Shown here piece after piece: positions 23,725-35,451 of a stretch of DNA of 37,589 nucleotides. Position 1 is the first letter of the stretch, and every line of letters begins with the position of its first letter. Source of the DNA: Saccoglossus kowalevskii. Its lineage: Eukaryota; Hemichordata; Enteropneusta; Harrimaniidae. Where the stretch lies: assembly GCF_000003605.2 (NCBI RefSeq), contig NW_003144786.1, forward strand, positions 890,876-928,464. Direction: 5' to 3'. The notes beneath the pieces are model-generated. The model saw only the letters and a program-made list of their open reading frames with translations. It was not told the origin of the DNA and ran no database searches. A program made the position numbers and the translations under genes.

Positions 23725-24344
23725 ATATGGGTTAAACTATAATCATGAATTTTTAAATGAACGTACTTCATGAAAAAGTCTGAAAATACTCTCTGCTGTC
23801 AGTTTTCAACACACAAGCATACATGTACATTTTGTATGGCTTGATTATAATTTATACATTGTATGTTATCGCCATGGAAACTGATTGTCTCAGCTACTTT
23901 GCTGTAGTTATGCCTGATATATTGCATATCTTCATATTGAGCAGTCAGTGTGAATAAGTAGCAATACATGTATATATCTATTATTAGATGTTATGCTGGG
24001 TAGAACAGGTCTTCAATCTGTCAGCCATACACTGTACGTATTGTCAATATATTGTAGAGTACTGAATAGCTTTTATTAAGGCAAGTTGAATTTTATCATG
24101 ATTTAAACCCTTGTCGGTTTGTTTGTTCTGCGAGAAAGCTCATTTCTCTTCTATCGTTTTAAGAGGCTAATATTTCAACTATCCATCATATTCTGCTTGA
24201 TGGTTTATTAAATTGTATAAATTTCCACTAACCCAGCATCTATTTCAGTGTTATATAATATATATTGAAAGTTTGTACACAAGTACTGTGCTCATAGTAA
24301 GATTGTGTTATTTTGTGTGACTTATCAGACACTGTGTTGTCAAT
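23725..24344. other. AT-rich spacer, nothing recognised
   Basis: No open frame or repeat of note. The last bases (AAT, 24342-24344) may be the left copy of the target-site duplication of the next element. Confidence 0.6.
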
Positions 24345-25045
24345 AGTTGCGTTCACGCACAGCTCCTTAGCCCGTGATAAGAAAACGTGTGTGAATGCTT
24401 AGCATGGGCTAAGGAATGCTAAGTACGGGTAATATCTGATCCAAATTTAAGACGCGGTCTAGACCCTTAGCATGGGCTAACTAAGTATGCGCGAACGCTT
24501 AGCCCAGGGCTAAGCGCCCTCTGCGGTGACCTTTAGGTGTGGAAATTATGCATGTGATCAAATACGTCCAACTTTCTCATTCCCAAAGTTAACAGACCTG
24601 TTAACGACTTTATTCCACCAGTCATTACTCCGCGCTCGCTTCCACCCTGATCGGGTCGCTGTAGTAAAGCGTACAGCAGCTCCAATTGTAGACAAAATAA
24701 ATTTGGTTCGCTGTCTACGATATGCATTAATAAAACTCTGTATACTGTTTCTGTGCATCCAAATAAGTTGAGGCCGTCTTCTCTCGCGCGTTCCTGTGCA
24801 CGTCGCTTCAAAATTAGAATGAAACATGCCAGCAGCAGAAATGGAACCTCGCGCATGTTGTCCATTTTTCGTTCGTAAATAGCGGCTTGCCAAAGGTCAC
24901 TGACTGATGGCGCCCCTTAGCCCGTGCTAATGACTGACCCTCCCTGTGCGTGGACGCAATTGGGTCTAGCCGAAATGCAAATATGCTAGATAAGCCTAAA
25001 TCAGCTTAAATCTTAGCCCGTACTTCGTGTAACGTGAACACAACT
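24345..25045 (+). mobile_element. Family P transposon copy 3, best-preserved ends
   Basis: 701 bp. The left end AGTTGCGTTCACGCACAG and the right end, read inverted, AGTTGTGTTCACGTTACACG form an imperfect terminal inverted repeat. AAT immediately precedes (24342-24344) and follows (25046-25048), compatible with a 3-bp target duplication of the PIF/Harbinger type. Subterminal TTAGCCCGTG, CTTAGCATGGGCTAA and GCTTAGCCCAGGGCTAAGC motifs repeat in both orientations. The middle (24530-24900) is GC-richer, unrelated to the other two P copies, and holds overlapping minus-strand open frames. It is the least decayed P copy. Confidence 0.72.
24533..24893 (-). pseudogene. Possible broken Harbinger-like transposase N-terminus
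   Basis: Two overlapping minus-strand open frames of about 110 codons lie inside the family P element. One (24865 to 24533) begins MDNMREVPFLLLACFILILK followed by RRAQERARE, a hydrophobic run then a basic run, as at the N-terminus of many animal Harbinger transposases. The other frame carries RSNDWWNKVVN, which resembles the DWW...V segment that precedes the nuclease domain in that family. The two lie in different frames, so one protein would need a frameshift, and no DDE nuclease domain follows. The 3-bp flanking repeats agree with this class. The family assignment is inference from short motifs; it could be coincidental open frame. Confidence 0.28.
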
Positions 25046-26640
25046 AATGTGTGTGAAATATGGCATTGTATGTCTTGAAAACAGTGGGTGGGCACACCCC
25101 CCAGATTGTTTGTGTGCTAAGCATGCAATGTTATTGTGTCATATGTTTTGGATATAACTTAACCCTATGCTATTATAAGAAGTTATATGCAAGTTGCGTT
25201 ATATTTGATAGAGATTTCCTCAAAGCGAAGTCCACAATAGATGGTGTGCTGCAGCATACATGTAGTTACCTTCGTTTTTTTTTTTACGATTCTTAGATTA
25301 TTAAGTAACGTATGACTCATAGTTCTGACCTTGCAATGTGATTACTGCTGTCCATGCTTATAGACATTTGAATTTAGTTCTAATCTAATGTTATTGAATT
25401 ACTCCGTACATTTGTCTATCCAGGTAGTGACTATAAATAGGAATATTCTTATTATAAGCTATTGCTTTTGGATAATATCCCTCGGCGACGATGATGTCAT
25501 CGGCATGATATTACAAGCAGGCCTCTGGCTTTAACATTAACAAGTGTTTTATCTTGTCGACCCAGCCGATGTCAAGAGATCATGACAACCTTCTATTATT
25601 TCAAATTTTTTAGACTCCTGTCTTACACATTGCTGTTTTGATTTTCACTTATTGGTAGTTCTGCAACAATGGAGAAATATTAATAATATGTTATTATGTC
25701 GCCTTCCACAGAATAAACTTGCATATTTTTGTATTAGTCATTTTTTTCAACCAATGAAAAATGTTCATATTTTTCAATTGATACATAAAATTGATAGGGA
25801 GAAGAATATTGGTATTCAAAAGGGTAATGCTGAGTAGGGTATCATTCTCTATATATTTTGAGATTTATTTCTTATTGAAATAAATATTGTCTTCATTAAT
25901 CCAGTTGATTAAAACTTTTAATATTCAATGTTGATTTGTTGAGGCTCATGAATGTAGTTCAATGCTCAAAATCTTAAGTACAAAAGAGCAAGAAGCAAGG
26001 GGTTGGGTAGCATCCAATCAGATGCAATTTTGTATATCACTTGCAATTTCCTGCTTGTACATAGTAATAATGCTCCGAGCATGATCAGTTACTGTTAAGC
26101 CAATTCTCATGTTGTCATGGTTACTATAACAAAATACACCATGATAAGCCTGTTCTATTTTCGTGTTGCTGTATGGTTTAATTGAGAATGCTGTGACTTG
26201 TAAATACTTTCTGATTAAGCACATGTGCAGTTATGAAATGAAGTACACAATGTACATTGTATGGTACATTTGTACCAGTTATTGTGAATCTAAATCAGTG
26301 AACCAAAAAACCCAATGAAATTACAATATTACTTGTATTCAGATAAGTATACATACACAGACTCCTATTGTTAAATATTGTTGCATACTTTATAATTTCC
26401 AAGCCTACAAGTGAATTAGTTTTGCTATTAGTTGGTGCAATGAATCACTCAGTGTCTTGTTTACTATGAGTCAAATTAATACATATAGTTCTTCTGTATT
26501 CTACATTTATAATTATGTGTCCTTTATTCTCTGTTTTGTACCATTAATTTCTTTTTAGTTTTAATGCTTGTCTAAGGTGCACAATCCGCGATAGTTGTAC
26601 CACTTTTTTGATCTGTAAACAAGTGTCACAACAAATTGGT
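25046..26640. other. AT-rich non-coding DNA
   Basis: No gene recognised. A perfect 14-bp palindrome ACAATGTACATTGT lies at 26247-26260. Open frames of 61-78 codons show no motif. Confidence 0.6.
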
Positions 26641-27961
26641 TTTATGTGTTCATCATCAATGTTAGCCAACATTATTAATGGTAGCCAACATGTGTTATGT
26701 GTACATCATTAATGTTAGCCAAAATGTGTTATGTGTACATCATTAATGGTAGCCAACATGTGTTATGTGTACATCATTAATGAAAGCCAACATGTGTTAT
26801 GTGTACATCATTAATGGTAGCTAACATGTGTTATGTGTACATTATTAATGGTAGCCAACATGTGTTATGTGTACATCATTAATGGTAGCCAACATGTGTT
26901 ATGTGTACATCATTAATGGAAGCTAACATGTGTTATGTGTATATCATTAATGGTAGCTAACATGTGTTATGTGTACATCATTAATGGTAGCCAACATGTG
27001 TTATGTGTACATCATTAATGAAAGCCAACATGTGTTATGTGTACATTATTAATGGTAGCTAACGTGCGTTATGTGTACATTATTAATGGTAGCCAACATG
27101 TGTTATGTGTACATCATTAATGGTAGCCAACATGTGTTATGTGTACATCATTAATGGAAGCCAACATGTGTTGTGTACATCATTAATGGAAGCCAACATG
27201 TGTTATGTGTACATCATTAATGGAAGCCAACATGTGTTATGTGTACATTATTAATGGAAGCCAACATGTGTTATGTGTACATCATTAATGGAAGCCAACA
27301 TGTGTTATGTGTACATTATTAATGGAAGCCAACATGTGTTATGTGTACATTATTAATGGAAGCCAACATGTGTTATGTGTACATCATTAATGAAAGCCAA
27401 CATGTGTCATGTGTACATTATTAATGGAAGCCAACATGTGTTATGTGTACATCATTAATGGAAGCCAACATGTGTTATGTGTACATTATTAATGGTAGCC
27501 AACATGTGTTTTGTGTACATCATTAATAGTAGCTAACATGTGTTATGTGTACATCATTAATGGAAGCCAACATGTGTTATGTGTACATCATTAATGGAAG
27601 CCAACATGTGTTATGTGTACATCATTAATGGTAGCCAACATGTGTTATGTGTACATTATTAATGGTAGCTAACATGCGTTATATGTACATCATTAATGGT
27701 AGCCAACATGTGTTATGTGTACATCATTAATAGTAGCCAACATGTGTTATATGTACATTATTAATGGTAGCCAACATGTGTTATGTGTACATCATTAATA
27801 GTAGCCAACATGTGTTATGTGTACATTATTAATGGTAGCCAACATGTGTTATGTGTACATCATTAATAGTAGCCAACATGTGTTATGTGTACATCATTAA
27901 TGGTAGCCAACATGTGTTATGTGTACATCATTAATGGTAGCTAACATGTGTTATGTGTACA
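26641..27961. repeat. 34-bp minisatellite array
   Basis: About 38-39 tandem copies of a 34-bp unit composed of CATCATTAATGGTAGCCAAC plus ATGTGTTATGTGTA. Variants are few and recurrent: CATCATT/CATTATT, GGTAGCC/GGAAGCC/AAAGCC/AGTAGCC/GGTAGCT. One unit near 27169 has lost 2 bp (GTGTTGTGTAC). GGAAGCC units cluster in the middle (about 27140-27480) and GGTAGCC units towards both ends, as expected if the array grew by local duplication. It begins with degenerate units and ends sharply at GTGTACAGGCTGTTC. Confidence 0.97.
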
Positions 27962-28690
27962 GGCTGTTCAGTTATGGATGAAGACAGTAGTTCTAGTGTT
28001 ATCTGGCATTTAATAATTCATGATATATTGTTGAACCATACTTGCATTTTGACTTGCTGGTGTTATTATATCCATGCATTAACTGTTAAGATAACTTATA
28101 TAAACTGTGATATCATTTTAGTTTTCATATTCACGATATTTTAATTTAATGGTTGGCAGCCATTCATTCTGACAACTGTAAAGATAACAATAAGATGCTC
28201 TCAATGATTACATCCAGAAATTGGCAACAACAAATGTATGAGTTGATGATAAGCACCATACAAATAATTTATGAGAAATAGTGATGTCATCACAGATTTC
28301 AAAAAAGAAAATCTGTTGTATAAGTTGATAAGGGGTACCACTCCCACTGAAGACGATATTTCATTTTAGTAAAGAAACTTGTACATGTACATATTGGAGA
28401 TACATTGGACACATATCTCCATTTCCTTTCATTCTTATTAAAAAAACTTTCTTTTTATTTTTATTTTTACAAATCTTTCAAATGAACCCTTTTGATTTTA
28501 AAGTCAACTTTTCTCAATTTTCTCAATTTTTTTTTTTTTGATCAAAGTTGTAGAAAAATATATCCAATAATCAAAATTAAGGGTTAACATGCTTTTACAA
28601 TATTCAGACATGATTTTTAATGTTCTCTAAGCTACCTATTTTTGATGTGTCCTTCATGGTAATGAATGTATGGAAACAAGAATAATCACC
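27962..28690. other. AT-rich spacer, nothing recognised
   Basis: Unique-looking sequence with T- and A-runs (for example near 28526-28539). No open frame with recognisable content. Confidence 0.6.
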
Positions 28691-29528
28691 TTTTTAGCTC
28701 CGCTGTCGACTTTGTCGAGCGGAGCTTATCATATGAGTGATTGTCCGTCATCGTCCGTGTCAATGTTTTACTTTTTCGACTTCTTCTTGAAAACTACAAG
28801 CCTGAATGCTTTGATACTTGGTGTATATGTACCTTGGGTAGACCTCTCTCAGATTTGTTCATTTCATGATCATATCTTCAACTCTCTAATTTTGGTGAAT
28901 ATTTTTGGTAAAAAGTGATTTTTTTGACTTTTTAAAAACCGCAAATCCAATTTCTTTGATATTACATATATAGGTACTACATGTGGACCTCTCTCAGATT
29001 TGTTCATTTTGTAATGATATCTTTCATTTTCTAATTTTGCTGAATATTTTTGTCATTTTTGGTAAAAAGTGATATTTTCGACTTCTTGTTAAAAACCGCA
29101 AGTCCAATTGCTTTGATACTACATATATAGGTATTACATGTGGACCTCTCTCAGATTTGTTCATTTCGTGATGATATCTTCAATTCTCTAATTTTGGTGA
29201 ATATTTTTGTAATTTTTGGTAAAAAGTTGTATTTTCGACTTCTTGTTAAAAACCGCAAGTCCAATTGCTTTGATATTACATATATAGGTACTACATGTGG
29301 ACCTCTCTCAGATTTGTTCATTTTGTGATGATATCTTCAATTCTCTAATTTTGGTGAATATTTTTGTAATTTTTGGTAGAAAGTGATATTTTCGACTTCT
29401 TGTTAAAAACTGTAAGTCCGATTGCTTTGATACTATATATATTATTCATTGTCTAATGATGTCTTCAGTTCTTTAATTGAAATGTGCATTGCTAACAGCG
29501 GAGCTATCTCAGCCGATAGGCTGCTTGT
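28691..29528 (+). mobile_element. TTTTTAGCTCC element copy B, with ~157-bp core repeats
   Basis: Starts TTTTTAGCTCCGCTGTCGAC and continues TTTGTCGAGCGGAGCT, so the left end can fold as AGCTCCGCT...AGCGGAGCT with an inner CGAC/GTCG stem. Ends AGCGGAGCTATCTCAGCC then GATAGGCTGCTTGT, where CAGCC/GGCTG forms a second small hairpin. AGCGGAGCT near the right end is inverted relative to AGCTCCGCT at the left. The core has starts of a repeated GACTTCTTGTTAAAA phrase near 28778, 28926, 29080, 29237 and 29394 (spacings 148, 154, 157, 157). No coding capacity. The layout resembles pearl-type, rolling-circle-derived elements of bivalves. Confidence 0.9.
28778..29450 (+). repeat. Core tandem repeats of copy B (~157 bp, 4+ units)
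   Basis: Each unit runs through TTGCTTTGATA, ACATATATAGGTA, ACCTCTCTCAGATTTGTTCA, TGATATCTTCAATTCTCTAA and TTTTGGTGAATATTTTTG. The inner units are most alike; the first and last are more diverged and partial. Copy C at 31475 has only two full spacings, so unit number varies between dispersed copies. Confidence 0.88.
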
Positions 29529-31474
29529 CTTTTCATTTAGTGAAAATATGATGAAAAAAGAAATAAAATGATACAGTAATTTTCGGCCATAATTCAAAAA
29601 AAAAAGTGAAAACCAGGATGCTATAAAAAGCAAAACCTAATTTATCATCAACATAAAAGATGAGTTCTGTATTTTTTATTAACGCCATGCAAGGTGATGG
29701 GATTAGAGCTGACTGAATCACACAACATTGATGTCATCAATATATATTACTACCGGTATTAACAATAAAATTACCCGTCATAGTTAGATTGGAAAGTTTG
29801 ATGCCTTATTGATGTTATTATTAATAAATGTACATGTATATACTTGAGTTTCTTCGTGCACCGAATGCATCAGCCTTTAAACCAAAACACCATACATTAG
29901 GATTACCGGTGAAAAATATAATATAATATAAATTTGTGTTTGCACCGATGTATTTGGCATTACCAATGAAAAATCACTTTTATTTATTACTACTAAAATA
30001 GTCAATTTTGTCACCAATTGGTTAAGATAAATTTCAAGGAGTGGTTATTGTTGAAAATTTTATAGTCGTTGCACGAACATTCTGATTTTCTCGCAGCGAA
30101 CACAATGTATTTACATGCACCGTAGATGTATATATGTATATAACCTAAAAGCAAATCCATATAGAACATGACATAATGACGTGATTTTTCATGTAATAAG
30201 CTACAGAAAAAAAAATTAAACATCAGAAAAACTTGTCTGATTTGTTTGAGTGTTTGTAAAACTGCTCAGTGAAGGCTTTATTTCTCCTCTGTACTGATTT
30301 AACATTTGGTGTGCAACTATACTCAGTCATGAAGTGCACTTTTTAACTCTATTCAATATGGCTGTTTAATAATGTAAAATGTTTTCATGGTGACCTTTTA
30401 GTCCTTGTAAAATAATTGATAAACTGAATGTGCATGTTGAACTTTTAATGTACACATGTAAATAGTTTTCATAATTTGAGGAAAAAAAATCAATGAAATC
30501 TAATTTTAATATAGAATAATGAATTTGTAATGTGCTGGTCTTATCAAAGACACTAGAAAACGTCTTATCTGGTGTTATCTGCTGCCCAATGTATATACAT
30601 TTGTACAGTCCCAGCCACTATGATATACATTGCCTAATATTATCTTGTGATATACAAGTACATTTAATAATATTATCTTCTTTCTGTTTGTCAAATGCTC
30701 AACACATATAATAGCACCTACAATGTATAATCAACATTCATCAACACACATAAGACTAGTATTTTTAATTATCAGATCCCATGACGACCATTTTTTTTAG
30801 AAGACGGCATTCAGATTGACATATATAAAATGAATTGTAATATTTCGTGATGTAATAAAAATAAATACGTATTATGAGTAACTTAGATTTTATAATTGGT
30901 TTATTTTATAGATTTGGTATTAATTTGATTAAATACAGAATTTTTCCTGTACCTGTCACAAATCAATTGGTATCAGGAAAGATTCAAACTATGTGCTGGG
31001 AAGATAATTCAACGTGCTAGGGAGACAAATATATAGGCCTTGTCAATTTTACATCTAGGAAAAGAATTATTCTGTGATTTTTTTTGGTCTGATGAATTTA
31101 AAAAATCGGTTGTATCTAAATGTTGTTTAACATCTTGGCCAAGTTTGAAGTGGACGTGTCACGCTTTGTATGGCTAATATGGCGTTTTCTGTTATTGTCA
31201 TCTTGTGTTATTGTTGAAATCGATTGCATAAACAAGATAATCTAAGGTCGTAGCATTGTAGTAGAATCAAACTTCGCATGAGATTTTACGAACGCAAAAT
31301 GTTTGTTTTTCTGTACTTAATAATGTGCTCTACACATTTGATGATGGTCAGTTGGCAAATCAACGCCATATTTCCTTCTAAAAGATCAGTGTTCTGACAT
31401 TGAACTATAAAATAAGAAATTCAAGTTGTCATTGTCACCTTGAATAAAATCAAGGTACCTCGGTAGTTTGACCA
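29529..31474. other. AT-rich non-coding DNA between copies B and C
   Basis: No gene recognised; the open frames of 61-70 codons are low-complexity. Several TACATGTA/GTACATGTA motifs and ACCGGT/TACCGGTA motifs near 29750-29910. Confidence 0.6.
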
Positions 31475-32011
31475 TTTTTAGCTCCGCTGTCGACTTTGTC
31501 GAGCGGAGCTTATCATATGAGTGATTGTCCGTCGTCGTCCGTGTCAATGTTTTTCGACTTCTTCTTGAAAACTACAAGCCTGAATGCTTTGAAGTATCAA
31601 TACTTGGTGTATATGTACCTTGGGTAGACCTCTCTTAGGTTTGTTCATTTCATGTTGATATCTTCAATTCTCTAATTTTGGTGAATATTTTTGTAATTTT
31701 TGGTAAAAAGTGAAATTTTGACTTCTTGTTAAAAACGAAAAGTTCAATTGCTTTGATATTACACATATAGATACTACATGTAGACCTTTCTCAGATTTGT
31801 TCATTTCGTGATGATATCTTCAATTCTCTAATTTTGGTGAATATTTTGGTCATTTTTGATAGAAAGTGATATTTTCCACTTCTTGTTAAAAACTGTAAGT
31901 CCGATTGCTTTGATACTATACATATTGTTCATTTTCTAATGATGTCTTCAGTTCTTTAATTGAAATGTGCATTGCTAACAGTGGAGCTATCTCAGCCGAT
32001 AGGCTGCTTGT
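31475..32011 (+). mobile_element. TTTTTAGCTCC element copy C, short core
   Basis: Same ends as copy B: TTTTTAGCTCCGCTGTCGAC with the hairpin arm GAGCGGAGCT on the left, and GGAGCTATCTCAGCC then GATAGGCTGCTTGT on the right (one change, AGTGGAGCT for AGCGGAGCT). Core phrase starts fall near 31556, 31720 and 31877 (spacings 164 and 157), giving two fewer 157-bp units than copy B. An 11-bp stretch (GTATCAATAC region near 31594) is inserted relative to copy B. Same orientation as B and only 2 kb away, so it may have arisen by local duplication or independent insertion. Confidence 0.9.
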
Positions 32012-32609
32012 TTTATATAGCTGTATGTGGTAGAGAAATATAATTCAATTTTCAATTTAACAGAAAAACTATTATCTGTATGAAACTCGCCATTGAAATC
32101 TCTCGCATATTGAGACATTTGATTGCTTGGAAATTATTCAGTGACCCGAAATTTTTGAAAAATATTATATTTCATGATAGCATGTAACCATGTCATTGAA
32201 ACTGTTTCAGTTCGTTATGATCCACCCTGAATGTACTCATATTACTGTCTGAGTGCTCCCTATACCAATGGTTGGTAATTTGTATTCATTTCATGATTTC
32301 CCTTCATCTGTGGTTTCTTCCTACTCTGTTTTCATCATTTATATCCCTTTTATAACTTTCAAGATATTGATTGCATCCTTGTGCCTCTTAGACAGCATGG
32401 ACAGACTGTCTGGCACCAACCATTTTCCATATGGGGGGATATAGTTTGTTAAATCAGGGTTTGTGCATGCAAGCAGCTAATCTACCTAATATCATTTTGT
32501 TGTACATGAATTATTCATTTTCTTTTTTTTTCTTTTTCTCAACACGTCATATTACAAAATATAGAATGTAACAGTTAATCATCAACCAAATATGTACTGC
32601 TCAAGTGTT
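32012..32609. other. AT-rich spacer, nothing recognised
   Basis: Unique-looking sequence up to the 18-bp array, including a T-rich run near 32520-32540. No coding signal. Confidence 0.6.
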
Positions 32610-35451
32610 GCATGTGTACCGGTCACTGCACGTGTACCGGTCACTGCACCTGTACCGGTCACTGCACCTGTACCGGTCACTGCACCTGTACCGGTCACTG
32701 CACCTGTACCGGTCACTGCTACTGGTCACCACAACTATTCTGGTCACTGCATGTGTACCGGTCACTGCACGTGTACCGGTCACTGCACCTGTACCGGCCA
32801 CTGCACCTGTACCGGCCACTGCACCTGTACCGGCCACTGCACCTGTACCGGCCACTGCACCTGTACCGGCCACTGCACCTGTACCGGCCACTGCACCTGT
32901 ACCGGTCACTGCACCTGTACCTGTCACTGTACCTGTACTGGTCACTGCATCTGTACTGGTCACTGCATCTGTACCTGTCACTGCATCTGTACCTGTCACT
33001 GTATCTGTACCTGTCACTGTACCTGTACCGGTGACTGCACCTGCACCTGTACCGGTGACTGCACCTGCACCTGTACCGGTGACTGCACCTGTACCGGTCA
33101 CTGCACCTGTACTGGTCACTGTACCGGTTACTGCACATGTACCGGTCACTGCACGTGTACCGGTCACTGTACATGTACCGGTCACTGCACCTGTCACTGC
33201 ACCTGTTACGGTCACTGCACCTGTTACGGTCACTGCACCTGTACCGGTCACTGCACCTGTTACGGTCACTGCACCTGTACCGGTCACTGCACCTGTACCG
33301 GTCACTGCACCTGTACCGGTCACTGCACGTGTACCGGTCACTGCACGTGTACCGGTCACTGCACGTGTACCGGTCACTGTACATGTACCGGTCACTGCAC
33401 CTGTACCGGTCACTGCACCTGTCACTGCACGTGTACCGGTCACTGCACCTGTACCGGTCACTGCACCTGTACCGGTCACTGCACCTGTACCGGTCACTGC
33501 TACTGGTCACCACAACTATTCTGGTCACTGCATGTGTACCGGTCACTGCACGTGTACCGGTCACTGCACGTGTACCGGCCACTGCACGTGTACCGGCCAC
33601 TGCACCTGTACCGGCCACTGCACCTGTACCGGCCACTGCACCTGTACCGGCCACTGCACCTGTACCGGCCACTGCACCTGTACCGGCCACTGCACCTGTA
33701 CCGGCCACTGCACCTGTACCGGCCACTGCACCTGTACCGGCCACTGCACCTGTACCGGCCACTGCACCTGTACCGGCCACTGCACCTGTACCTGTCACTG
33801 TACCTGTACTGGTCACTGCATCTGTACTGGTCACTGCATCTGTACCTGTCACTGCATCTGTACCTGTCACTGCATCTGTACCTGTCACTGTACCTGTACC
33901 TGTACTGGTCACTGCATCTGTCACTGCACCTGTACCGGTGACTGCACCTGTACCGGTGACTGCACCTGTACCGGTGACTGCACCTGTACCGGTGACTGCA
34001 CCTGTACCGGTGACTGCACCTGTACCGGTCACTGCTACTGGTCACCACAACTATTCTGGTCACTGTATGTGTATCGGTCACTGCACCTGTACTGGTCACT
34101 GTACCGGTCACTGCACGTGTACCGGTCACTGCACATGTACCGGTCACTGCACATGTACCGGTCACTGCACGTGTACCGGTCACTGTACATGTACCGGTCA
34201 CTGCACCTGTACCGGTCACTGCACCTGTACCGGTCACTGCACCTGTACCGGTCACTGCACCTGTACCGGTCACTGCACCTGTACCGGTCACTGCACCTGT
34301 ACCGGTCACTGCACCTGTACCGGTCACTGCACCTGTACCGGTCACTGCACCTGTACCGGTCACTGCACCTGTATCGGTCACTGCACCTGTACCGGTCACT
34401 GCACCTGTACCGGTCACTGCACCTGTACCGGTCACTGCACCTGTACCGGTCACTGCACCTGTACCAGTCACTGCTACTGGTCACCACAACTATTCTGGTC
34501 ACTGTATGTGTATCGGTCACTGCACCTGTACTGGTCACTGTACCGGTTACTGCACATGTACCGGTCACTGCACGTGTACCGGTCACTGCACGTGTACCGG
34601 TCACTGCACATGTACCGGTCACTGCACCTGTACCGGTCACTGCACCTGTACCGGTCACTGCACCTGTACCGGTCACTGCACCTGTACCGGTCACTGCACC
34701 TGTACCGGTCACTGCACCTGTACCGGTTACTGCACCTGTACCGGTCACTGCACCTGCACCTGCACCTGCACCGGTCACTGCACCTGCACCTGCACCGGTC
34801 ACTGCACCTGCACCGGTCACTGCACCTGCACCGGTGACTGCACCTGCACCGGTGACTGCACCTGCACCGGTGACTGCACCTGCACCGGTGACTGCACCTG
34901 CACCGGTCACTGCACCTGCACCGGTCACTGCACCTGCACCGGTCACTGCACCTGCACCGGTCACTGCACCTGCACCGGTCACTGCACCTGCACCGGTCAC
35001 TGCACCTGACCGGTCACTGCACCTGACCGGTCACTGCACCTGCACCGGTCACTGCACCTGCACCGGTCACTGCACCTGCACCGGTCACTGCTACTGGTCA
35101 CCACAACTATTCTGGTCACTGTATGTGTATCGGTCACTGCACCTGTACTGGTCACTGCACGTGTATTGGTCACTGCACATGTACCGGTCACTGCACATGT
35201 ACCGGTCACTGCACCTGTCACTGCACCTGTTATAGTCACTGCACCTGTACCGGTCACTGCACCTGTCACTGCACGTGTACCGGTCACTGCACGTGTACCG
35301 GTCACTGCACGTGTACCGGTCACTGCACCTGTACCGGTCACTGCACCTGTACCGGTCACTGCACCTGTACCGGTCACTGCACCTGTACCGGTCACCACAA
35401 CTATACTGGTCACCACAACTATACTGGTCACTGCATGTGTACCGGCCACTG
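32610..35451. repeat. GC-rich 18-bp tandem array with higher-order blocks
   Basis: About 2.8 kb of an 18-bp unit, CACTGCACCTGTACCGGT, roughly 155 copies, sharply GC-richer than the flanks. Unit variants are patchy: runs of CCGGCCAC (32790-32890, 33575-33785), CCGGTGAC (33930-34025, 34830-34905) and CTGCACC for CTGTACC (34745-35085). A marker segment TACTGGTCACCACAACTATT begins at 32720, 33501, 34036, 34475 and 35092 (spacings 781, 535, 439, 617) and recurs in shortened form at about 35390-35425. Because 18 is a multiple of 3 and the unit lacks stops, long frames appear on both strands ((PVPVTA)n, (TCTGHC)n, (LYRSLH)n and others). Indels of 5, 7 and 13 bp modulo 18 switch between them, which argues against coding. 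Confidence 0.97.

Noticed and set aside
26641-27961. CRISPR-like regular repeat pattern
   Set aside because: Units are directly adjacent with no unique spacers and the context is animal intronic DNA. It is a minisatellite.
28670-29328. Open frames of 62-82 codons inside the TTTTTAGCTCC element copy B
   Set aside because: The frames come from the ~157-bp core repeats, are not kept open in copies A and C, and lack a domain. They are often translated in automatic annotations but look non-coding.
29490-29528. Helitron 3' end (hairpin followed by CTRR)
   Set aside because: The small CAGCC/GGCTG hairpin is followed by CTTG, not CTRR, and no clean A|T insertion site can be defined from three copies. 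Left as resemblance only.
32605-35235. 876-codon open frame across the 18-bp array
   Set aside because: It drifts between three different hexapeptide repeats because of non-triplet indels, and equally long frames exist on both strands. There is no leader, domain or codon bias, so it is not a gene.
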